Below are positions 1 to 6,102 of a stretch of DNA of 22,118 nt, piece after piece. Location: contig PAFB01000099.1 in the NCBI GenBank assembly GCA_002700865.1, forward strand, positions 1 to 22,118, in the 5' to 3' direction. Numbering within the stretch: the stretch's first letter is position 1; each line of letters starts with the position of its first letter. Below the pieces are notes generated by a model. The model saw nothing but the letters and a program-made list of their open reading frames with translations. It had not been told where the DNA came from and did no database searches. The translations under genes were made by a program, and so were the position numbers. The DNA is from Rhodospirillaceae bacterium (GTDB lineage: Bacteria > Pseudomonadota > Alphaproteobacteria > UBA7985).

Positions 1-2
1 AT

Positions 3-1478
3 TATTTTCGCGCGGGTCATGTGGTTGGTTACGATGCCGCTATGCAGACCATTCGCAGTGTCGAGGCCTGGACCAAAGCGCTGAAGCCGCTGGGCGCGAC
101 CCTGAAGCCAGTTGAGACAAACCCGGTCGATGCCTGTTGGCGCGACCAGCCCCAACCGCCGGCAACCCAGGCCGTGCCCCATGCTATCGCCTATTCCGGC
201 AAAGCCAGCACGGCAAAGCGGGCTGAACTGGCAAATGGCCTGCGCGATAGTGGGTTGCAGGCGCAGGTTCTCAACCAGTCAGACTCGATAGCGTGGCTGC
301 TCAATGCCCGTGCTGACGATATCGCCGGTCTCCCGGTTGCCCGGTCCTTCGCCACCCTGCATGCAGACGGCGCCGTGGACTGGTTTATCGCGCCCGAGCG
401 CGTGTCAGACGACATGCATCAGGCCTTAGGCAATCAGGTCGCCGTGGTTCACCCTGATCAGATGCTGGACCGACTTGCTGAACTCAAGGGCGCTGTCGGG
501 CTCGATTACGGGACTTGCAACGCCGCAATTTTCAACGCGCTCATTCAGGCCGGGTGCGAAGTCCGTCACAGCATTGATCCGGTGCTTAAGCCGCGCGCAA
601 CCAAAAACCCGGTTGAGCAGCAAGGCGCCAGAGACGCACAGCGCCGGGACGCCAGAGCGGTGATTCGGTTTGCGCGCTGGTTGAGCGAACACGGCGATAT
701 CGGTCAGGAAACCGAGCTCTCGGTGATCGATAAAATACGAGAACTGCGCGAACAAAACCCTGATCCCGTGCCCATGAACGGGCCCAGTTTTGGAACCATC
801 GCAGGGTATCGCGGCAACGCCGCCATGGGGCACTATTCTGCCAACGAAGACAGCAACGCCGCGCTGGCGCCCGGCGGTATGCTGTTGGTGGACAGCGGCG
901 GACAATACTACAACGGCACGACCGATATCACCCGCGTGTGGGCCATTGGTGGGCAGTCAACCGAGCGTCAGCGCCGGGATTACACCTTGACCCTGCAAGG
1001 CCATCTGGCTCTGGAACGGGCTGTGTTTCCCAAGGGAACCCGAGGCATTCAACTTGACGTGCTGGCGCGGCAATTCATGTGGGCGGAAGGCATAGATTTC
1101 GAACATGGCACGGGCCATGGCATCGGTTCCTATTTGAGCGTCCATGAAGGTCCACAGCGCATCTCAAAGCGCGGCGACGATGCGCCGCTGGTCGCCGGGA
1201 TGCTTCTGTCGAATGAGCCGGGGATCTACCGCGAAGGCGAAAGCGGGGTTCGGATTGAGAACGTGGAGCTTGTTATTGAGCGTGAGGACGGGTTCCTTGC
1301 CTTTGAAACCCTGACGTTGGTGCCCTATGATCTGGCGCTGATCGAAGTCTCCATGCTGTCGCGTGTTGAAATTGATCAAATTGACGCCTACCACGGCCGC
1401 GTACTCGCCGAAGTTGGTCCTGACCTCGAAGGCGACGACCTTGCCTACCTGCAACAAGTCACGAGCCCTTTGCCATGA
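3..1478 (+). CDS. Xaa-Pro aminopeptidase, M24B (5'-truncated by window edge)
   Basis: This is a dimetal aminopeptidase that removes N-terminal residues preceding proline, probably in the cytoplasm. The frame is open to the window edge at base 3, with no start or RBS visible, so the GTG at 21 is not the true start. XPNPEP1-type enzymes are about 600 aa, so roughly the first 100 residues are missing. The pita-bread catalytic domain is clear. The first metal aspartate is in VDSGG (codon 891-893) and the second in TDITR (924-926). The histidine pair HGTGHG lies at 1104-1118, with the metal His expected at the second. VHEGP follows (His 1143-1145). The glutamates are in NEPGIY (1215-1217) and RIENVEL (1257-1259). 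The tail after about 1310 matches the C-terminal extension of the XPNPEP1 group (VPYDLALIEVSML). Its stop overlaps the next ATG by 4 bp (ATGA), suggesting translational coupling. The family call is firm; substrate range is not visible. Confidence 0.93.
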   Translation, partial: YFRAGHVVGYDAAMQTIRSVEAWTKALKPLGATLKPVETNPVDACWRDQPQPPATQAVPHAIAYSGKASTAKRAELANGLRDSGLQAQVLNQSDSIAWLLNARADDIAGLPVARSFATLHADGAVDWFIAPERVSDDMHQALGNQVAVVHPDQMLDRLAELKGAVGLDYGTCNAAIFNALIQAGCEVRHSIDPVLKPRATKNPVEQQGARDAQRRDARAVIRFARWLSEHGDIGQETELSVIDKIRELREQNPDPVPMNGPSFGTIAGYRGNAAMGHYSANEDSNAALAPGGMLLVDSGGQYYNGTTDITRVWAIGGQSTERQRRDYTLTLQGHLALERAVFPKGTRGIQLDVLARQFMWAEGIDFEHGTGHGIGSYLSVHEGPQRISKRGDDAPLVAGMLLSNEPGIYREGESGVRIENVELVIEREDGFLAFETLTLVPYDLALIEVSMLSRVEIDQIDAYHGRVLAEVGPDLEGDDLAYLQQVTSPLP

Positions 1479-2710
1479 CCCGGACCCGATTGGAACAACT
1501 GCGCGACTACCCGTATCGGAAAGTCGCCGGGGTCTTGGGCGAGTGCGAGAGCGCCTTGGTGCCTTTGAACCTGTCCGTTGGTGAGCCTAAGTTCGGGGCT
1601 TATGCAACCGTGACAGAGGCGCTGGCCGCCGCAGAGCCCAAAGATTGGGGCAAATATCCGCCGGTCAATGCAGGCCCCGGCCTGCGCGCTGCCATCGCTG
1701 ATTGGTTGCGCCGGCGCTACAGCCTGCCCGAAGGCATGCTCGATACTGAAGCGCAGGTGCATCCGGTTTTTGGTACCAAAGAAGGCCTTTACACGGCGAT
1801 CCTGACGTCGGTCCTGCGCAAAGAGGACCAGTTGGCGCGCGCGGGCAGGGGCCACCTGCAGCCTGTCGTGGTTCTTCCCAACCCCCTCTATCACGTGTAT
1901 GTCGGCGCGGCGCTGACTTCAGGCGCTGAAATCATCTATGCCCCCTGCACAGCCGCCACGGATTTTGCACCGGATTTGTCGGTGGTGCCGGAGGATGACT
2001 GGGCGCGCGTGGCGCTGGTGATTGCAACCAATCCGGGCAACCCCACTGGTACATTGCTCTCCACTGCCTTCATGAAAGCGGCGATTTTGCGCGCCCGAGA
2101 ACACGATTTCACCTACCTATCGGACGAGTGCTACAGCGAGCTTTACTTTGACACCAAGCCTGAGGGGGCGATGGACGTCTGCCGGGATCTGGGCGGTTCG
2201 CTGGATAACGTCTGGGTGGTCAATTCTCTGTCAAAGCGCTCAGGCCTGCCGGGGCTGCGCTCAGGGTTCATCGCCGGGGATGCTGACCGGCTCGAAGACC
2301 TCTATTTCCTGCGCGCTTATGGCGGCGCACAGACCCCCGTCGCTTTGCAGGAAGCGGCAATTCAGTTGTGGCAAGACGAGGCCCACGTCGAGAAATTTCG
2401 CGCGCGCTATGCCGCGATCAACCAAATCGCCCGCGAAGTCTTCGGAGACCTGCCGGGGTTTCGAGCACCAGAAGCCGGGTTCGTGCTGTGGCAACCAGTT
2501 TCAAGCGGTGATGGCGACGCGGTTGCCCGTCGCCTTTGGCAAGAACAGGCCGTACGCACGCTGCCCGGTTCCATCCTCTCCCGCGCTATGCCTGATGGTT
2601 CCATGCCGGGGCAGGCCTTCGTGCGGTTTGCGCTGATTTACCCCGAAGAGATAACCCGTGAAGCGCTGCTGCGATCGCGGGAAATCCTTGCCAGCGACAG
2701 TCGCCACTAA
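1475..2710 (+). CDS. dapC: Class I/II PLP aminotransferase, DapC-like (N-succinyldiaminopimelate aminotransferase)
   Basis: This is a fold-type I PLP aminotransferase of 411 aa. The best match by recall is DapC, which transaminates N-succinyl-2-amino-6-ketopimelate with glutamate in the succinylase branch of lysine and meso-diaminopimelate synthesis. Evidence for this is the opening TRLEQLRDYPY plus LSVGEPK, then YPPVNAGPGLRAAIADWL and FGTKEGLYTAI. Core motifs are present: NPGNPTGT, YLSDECYSELYF with the PLP-contacting Asp and Tyr, the Schiff-base lysine K254 in SLSKRSG, and a C-terminal arginine in AFVRFAL. Length fits the family. The ATG overlaps the upstream stop, so expression is probably coupled to the aminopeptidase, although no shared pathway is obvious. 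A related alanine or aspartate aminotransferase specificity cannot be excluded from motifs alone. Confidence 0.8.
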   Translation: MTRTRLEQLRDYPYRKVAGVLGECESALVPLNLSVGEPKFGAYATVTEALAAAEPKDWGKYPPVNAGPGLRAAIADWLRRRYSLPEGMLDTEAQVHPVFGTKEGLYTAILTSVLRKEDQLARAGRGHLQPVVVLPNPLYHVYVGAALTSGAEIIYAPCTAATDFAPDLSVVPEDDWARVALVIATNPGNPTGTLLSTAFMKAAILRAREHDFTYLSDECYSELYFDTKPEGAMDVCRDLGGSLDNVWVVNSLSKRSGLPGLRSGFIAGDADRLEDLYFLRAYGGAQTPVALQEAAIQLWQDEAHVEKFRARYAAINQIAREVFGDLPGFRAPEAGFVLWQPVSSGDGDAVARRLWQEQAVRTLPGSILSRAMPDGSMPGQAFVRFALIYPEEITREALLRSREILASDSRH

Positions 2711-2783
2711 GCGGACAAAAAGTTACCCCAAGGAATCACAAGCTTGCCGCGTCATCGCCGTGGATTCACCCGCTCTACCCGCG

Positions 2784-2811
2784 TTAAGACTCCCTTGTAA
2801 TCTCGCATAAT
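2784..2811 (+). promoter_or_regulatory. Candidate sigma70-type promoter for the lipoprotein gene
   Basis: TTAAGA (2784-2789) and CATAAT (2806-2811) are separated by 16 bp, in the 125-bp gap after the aminotransferase. A GGGGAG Shine-Dalgarno follows at 2822-2827, 8 nt before the ATG at 2836. The match is only approximate. Confidence 0.28.
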
Positions 2812-2835
2812 GCGTAAACATGGGGAGATCAGAAC

Positions 2836-3615
2836 ATGCGTATGGGTCTTTTGACGATGATGATGGCGGCAGCGGTCGTCTGCTTAACAGCCTGCAGCAC
2901 GCCCGATGACCGGGCGCAGCAGCACAGTCGTAGTCTGTCGAGCAAGCAGGTGGACCGCGTTGATATGCGGACGTGGTCAGTCGCAGGCTTTGGCGGTCTG
3001 GCGGAGGGGATCGACCCGCCGATCCTCGCCTACTTTCGGGATCATCATATCTTTTTCAAGCGCAAGTCCGGTGAGGTCGAGAAGCTGGAGTTTTTCACCA
3101 ACTACCAGGGCTCAGAGGTCTGTCTGAAGGAGCTGGGCGACTGCTACGCCTTCATGCCGATCAACCTGCTGCAAAAGGTTCTGTCCGCCAACGTGGGTTT
3201 TGCTGGCAGTTCACAGGTTGCGTCGAACACACTGGCGCGCCAGCGTTCTGAGGCCATGGGGCCTGCCTGGCCCTGTGCGGAGGGCAGCGCCAACCTCGCT
3301 GATTGTCCTGAGCGCGCGTCGCTGACAAAAATTCAGCGCAGCGTCGCCACCTTCATCGACCGGGACAGCGCGGAAGTATCGCACATCCTCGTTGCGGGCG
3401 ATTTCGACGATCCGCACCGGCCACCCAAGTTCCTCATCCTCGGGCGCGGTTTTGAAGGTGACGCCTTTGAGTTACGCAAAGCTAGCCGCAGGGCCGACAA
3501 TCGTCAGCTGATTGGCGGATCGTGGGAGGCTGCGCTGGATGAAGGTCCAGCCATTCTGGGGCTGGCAAGTGCGGCGGTTACGCTATGGGCGGCAGTGGAT
3601 CGGTTGACGCGTTGA
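2836..3615 (+). CDS. Putative lipoprotein of unknown function
   Basis: The protein has 259 aa. A short hydrophobic signal (residues 4-19, Met/Ala-rich) ends in the lipobox LTAC, with C20 as the predicted lipidated cysteine; the mature protein begins CSTPDD. It should be processed by signal peptidase II and attached to the outer or inner membrane. The body is soluble, with a few cysteines (for example in SEVCLKELGDCYAF and WPCAEGSANLADCPERA) that could form disulfides in the periplasm. The last about 24 residues contain a mildly hydrophobic stretch, AILGLASAAVTLWAAV. I do not recognise a family. The start is supported by GGGGAG 8 nt upstream. The gene stands alone, converging on the small minus-strand gene that ends at 3661. 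Confidence 0.8.
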   Translation: MRMGLLTMMMAAAVVCLTACSTPDDRAQQHSRSLSSKQVDRVDMRTWSVAGFGGLAEGIDPPILAYFRDHHIFFKRKSGEVEKLEFFTNYQGSEVCLKELGDCYAFMPINLLQKVLSANVGFAGSSQVASNTLARQRSEAMGPAWPCAEGSANLADCPERASLTKIQRSVATFIDRDSAEVSHILVAGDFDDPHRPPKFLILGRGFEGDAFELRKASRRADNRQLIGGSWEAALDEGPAILGLASAAVTLWAAVDRLTR

Positions 3616-3650
3616 CGTCGTCTGGGCTGGCACGCCCGGCGTTGGGGGCG

Positions 3651-3669
3651 AGGGGCTGACTCAGCCCTT
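3651..3669. terminator. Weak convergent hairpin between lipoprotein gene and minus-strand gene
   Basis: GGGCTGA (3653-3659) and TCAGCCC (3661-3667) form a near-perfect dyad; with a 5-nt loop the usable stem is GGGCT/AGCCC plus flanking A-T and G-T pairs. It lies in the convergent gap and overlaps the stop codon of the minus-strand gene. There is no T-run, so intrinsic termination would be poor. Confidence 0.3.
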
Positions 3670-3918
3670 CCAACCTGTGCGACGGGCGTAGATCGCGCGG
3701 ATATCTTTAGACCAGCTGTCTTTTGTGGGGCCACCGTGGGCTTCAACGCAGTCGCACAGCAGGTCTTCCAGACGCACGATCTCAGAGATCAGCGCCTCGC
3801 TTTCCTTTTGGTAATTGGGGTCAATCGGACTGTTCTGCTGGCGGAACGCTGTAAGGCCGTTCTCCAGTGTTGTTATCTGTTCGACCAACCGGGGAAGCTG
3901 TTCCACTGGGTAGATCAT
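3661..3918 (-). CDS. Small helical hypothetical protein (85 aa)
   Basis: The start is supported by an AAGGG Shine-Dalgarno about 8 nt upstream of the ATG at 3918. No signal peptide or membrane segment is seen. Residues about 5-30 and 37-60 look helical with heptad-like hydrophobics (VEQLPRLVEQITTLENGL; ESEALISEIVRLEDLLCDCV), suggesting a small coiled-coil or helical-hairpin protein. The end is basic and aromatic (IRAIYARRTGWKG). Two cysteines sit close together in LLCDCVEAHGG. I do not recognise the family. It lies 37 bp downstream of another minus-strand unknown gene and could share its transcript. The good RBS and plausible composition support it being real. Confidence 0.6.
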   Translation of the reverse strand: MIYPVEQLPRLVEQITTLENGLTAFRQQNSPIDPNYQKESEALISEIVRLEDLLCDCVEAHGGPTKDSWSKDIRAIYARRTGWKG

Positions 3919-3955
3919 GGTTTAACCCTTTTAGTACCGGCGCGCCGCACGGGGC

Positions 3956-4453
3956 TCACGTTAAGCTCAACGCAACCAGCCCCCGAGAGCCTTCTGGTGC
4001 ATCACATGACAAATAGTGCAACCATGTCGCACCGGAACCTTTTGCTCTAAATGAAGCCGGAAAAAAATGCCCGCCCCACTGATTTAGCGAAATTAAGCGC
4101 GAATTGCGGTCAAAATAACTTAGCCGTGCATCCAGACTGTCGATTGGTAGGCAATCACAATCGTAAAGGAGCTTGAATTCAGAAGGATGTTCTAGGGTCG
4201 AGATGAATTCTCCCCCGATGATCAGTAAACGGTAGCCAGAGTCGTAGAGTACGCCCAAGCCATCGACCATGTGCGAGTAAATGTGCCGCCGCTGCCCCGA
4301 CCACACAAACGTCTTCTCAAAAATCGCCACGTCGCAATGATGCACACCGCTGGGGAGCAGACCATTGGGCAAAAACGTAGGCAACATGCGCTCCACCATC
4401 TTCTGATCAAAACGAACACAGAGCGGGCTCGCTCCACCAGGCTTTGTATACAT
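3956..4453 (-). CDS. Orphan hypothetical protein (165 aa), start uncertain
   Basis: This soluble-looking protein has no signal peptide or obvious transmembrane helix and belongs to no family I recognise. It contains five cysteines, including a YDCDCLPIDSLDARL segment, plus several Trp and His residues. The region is visibly less GC-rich than neighbouring genes, hinting at acquisition or rapid divergence. No Shine-Dalgarno precedes the ATG at 4453. A candidate promoter at 4462-4491 would place the transcription start within a few bases of that ATG, so the message may be leaderless. The alternative is the internal ATG 18 codons further in (before VERML), which has only a weak purine stretch upstream. 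It sits between two other minus-strand genes of unknown function. Confidence 0.5.
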   Translation of the reverse strand: MYTKPGGASPLCVRFDQKMVERMLPTFLPNGLLPSGVHHCDVAIFEKTFVWSGQRRHIYSHMVDGLGVLYDSGYRLLIIGGEFISTLEHPSEFKLLYDCDCLPIDSLDARLSYFDRNSRLISLNQWGGHFFPASFRAKGSGATWLHYLSCDAPEGSRGLVALSLT

Positions 4454-4461
4454 TACGCGCG

Positions 4462-4491
4462 TTTAGATCGAGAATGGACTGTGTTGGTCAA
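4462..4491 (-). promoter_or_regulatory. Candidate sigma70-type promoter for the 3956-4453 gene
   Basis: Read on the minus strand, TTGACC (4491-4486) and TCTAAA (4467-4462) are 18 bp apart. The expected transcription start, about 4455, is nearly at the annotated ATG (4453), which would give a leaderless or near-leaderless mRNA. Confidence 0.38.
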
Positions 4492-4561
4492 GAGAAAATA
4501 CGAGATTTGTTACAAATGAACGTCCAAGTGCGGTGGACGGCGCTTTTGGTTCTCTCAGAAA

Positions 4562-5809
4562 TTAGCGTTTGGGGTATTCAGTCGGACGATAATCCGGGAG
4601 CGGGGGCAGGGCCATTGTGATCACCCGTGCGCAGTCTGTTTCGATGCAAACCTGCGAGCCGCCCAGCTGCTGCCACTGCTTTTCAAGCACTCTCAGATGG
4701 TCGGCAAGGTCTACAGTGGTGTTCACGTTTAACCGGGCAACAATCAGCTCTTTATGCTTAATCTGTGCAGCAAGGGTCAAGGCTGCGCCTTTGGCCTCTG
4801 AGACGGACCGGGCTGTGAGGCCGAGTTTATCAGGGGCGCCGCTCAGCAGCTTGGCGACCATGTCATCCACCTTCTCCTGCGCCCGCACCTCGGCGCACAG
4901 CGAAGCTGCATCATTGATGTTCCGAGGGTTGACGGTCAGGCCGTAGGAAATCAGAGAGCCCTGGGCGCTGTCGGGGCTGGGCATCGGGGCGAAGGACCAT
5001 TTCTTCGTGGTGCCGCCCTCCACACTGAGCATGTTCTCGACCACGTATTCGCACTTTTCACGCGCTGACAGCGCCGCCCACTTGCTGTCGTCCAGACAGA
5101 CATAGGACCATCGCCATTTGCTGAGCTTGGCGCAGGAAGCCTTGGCTATGGTGAAGCCGCGCTGGTCGAGATAGCGCAGGGTAAATCGCATGCCGGTGAC
5201 GATATCCCGCGCTGACAACAGGCGGTCACCGGTCAGGGCGTCCTTGTCGCCCGGCCAGATATGATCGCCCACGTCAAAACCGGTTTCAGCCTCCATTTCC
5301 TTGAGGAAGGTTTTCGAGGGAGAACCGCCACCGGGGACATTCAGCGCGATCGGCGCATTACAGCGAAAAGCAAGGTTGTGCTGGTCGTGCTCACGGACCG
5401 CACAGCCCAAATCACTCATCTCAGGCTGCCCCGCATAGCCTGCGAGGATCAGGTGAGGGGCGGGGAGGGCTGGCTTGACCACTCGGGCAAAGCTATCGGG
5501 CAGCACGTCGCGCCCCTCAAGCGGTGGGTTGGGGCGCTTTTCGGGGAGCACAGCAACGCTTTTGTCGGTGAACAAATCCCGCAGGTTCCGCCGCGCCCGC
5601 GCCGCTGCAGCCGGGCCAACTTGGCTGGCGAGCAGCGTCTCATCGGTACTCCAACCGAAAATACGGTGGAATTCATCGTCAGAAATAGGTTCGAGGATAG
5701 GGGAATCGGCCCGCGCAGATGCGACAAAAATTGCGAGGCAAACTAAGACTCCGCAGCTTATGAGAATCAGCCAACGAACAGTCAATCTGAGGCTGGATCG
5801 CAGAGTCAT
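4562..5809 (-). CDS. Secreted cysteine-rich protein of unknown function (415 aa)
   Basis: The N-terminus is a classic Sec signal: basic n-region (R4, R8, R12), hydrophobic core at about residues 13-30, and cleavage predicted after SARA at A34. The mature part of about 380 aa has eight cysteines, in LGCAV, FRCNA, ASCAK, YVCLD, EKCEY, SLCAE and the closing pair VCIETDC. An even number in an exported protein suggests up to four disulfides. There is no transmembrane helix after the signal, and the C-terminus is Pro/Tyr-rich (ALPPLPDYRPTEYPKR). I do not recognise a domain. The gene is transcribed divergently from the PG-binding protein gene across a 293-bp gap, so the two may be co-regulated. The Shine-Dalgarno is weak (GGAAT, about 10 nt upstream), leaving a little doubt about the start. 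Confidence 0.78.
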   Translation of the reverse strand: MTLRSSLRLTVRWLILISCGVLVCLAIFVASARADSPILEPISDDEFHRIFGWSTDETLLASQVGPAAAARARRNLRDLFTDKSVAVLPEKRPNPPLEGRDVLPDSFARVVKPALPAPHLILAGYAGQPEMSDLGCAVREHDQHNLAFRCNAPIALNVPGGGSPSKTFLKEMEAETGFDVGDHIWPGDKDALTGDRLLSARDIVTGMRFTLRYLDQRGFTIAKASCAKLSKWRWSYVCLDDSKWAALSAREKCEYVVENMLSVEGGTTKKWSFAPMPSPDSAQGSLISYGLTVNPRNINDAASLCAEVRAQEKVDDMVAKLLSGAPDKLGLTARSVSEAKGAALTLAAQIKHKELIVARLNVNTTVDLADHLRVLEKQWQQLGGSQVCIETDCARVITMALPPLPDYRPTEYPKR

Positions 5810-6001
5810 CGATAGAAAATTCCATTCAAGTCCCTGAAATCAAGCCTGAAAATACAGGTGATTGGGTGAGGGACACGCGCTGTATCAATACGGGGTTAAA
5901 GTTGTCCACAAACGGGCATGCGTCTTTTATGCCATAGTGTCCCCCAATTATGCGAGTTTTTAAGACAGAGAAACCACATTTCCGCCAGACGACATTGTCA
6001 A

Positions 6002-6013
6002 AACGGTACCGTT
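6002..6013. promoter_or_regulatory. 12-bp perfect palindrome, possible operator
   Basis: AACGGTACCGTT is perfectly self-complementary and lies 3 bp upstream of a candidate -35 box, as an operator might. A few such palindromes are expected by chance in a window this size, so the evidence is mainly positional. Confidence 0.25.
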
Positions 6014-6016
6014 GGT

Positions 6017-6044
6017 TTGCACAAAGGATGAAGATCCTTATCAA
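6017..6044 (+). promoter_or_regulatory. Candidate promoter of the PG-binding protein gene
   Basis: TTGCAC (6017-6022) and TATCAA (6039-6044) have a 16-bp spacer. The spacer contains most of the dyad at 6024-6039. The gene's Shine-Dalgarno, GGGAGAG, is at 6093-6099. The hexamer match is moderate. Confidence 0.3.
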
Positions 6045-6102
6045 TTTGCAGAGTTTGAGGTTTTTGTCTCAGTTTATCCGGAGCAGGGACGTGGGAGAGT
6101 AG

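Larger units (their letters stand above)
5810..6102. promoter_or_regulatory. Divergent intergenic region
   Basis: This 293-bp gap separates two divergent genes for exported proteins and is more AT-rich than the coding sequence around it. It holds a 12-bp perfect palindrome at 6002-6013 and a hairpin-like dyad at 6024-6039 (AAGGAT, 4-nt loop, ATCCTT). A minus-strand ORF of 72 codons crosses it but has neither an RBS nor protein-like composition. I see no convincing RNA gene. Confidence 0.45.

Noticed and set aside
3938..3947. CGGCGCGCCG palindrome between two minus-strand genes
   Set aside because: A short GC palindrome of a kind expected by chance in GC-rich DNA; no T-run or operator context.
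5826..6044. 72-codon minus-strand ORF in the divergent gap
   Set aside because: No Shine-Dalgarno, no recognisable features, and it overlaps the likely promoter region.
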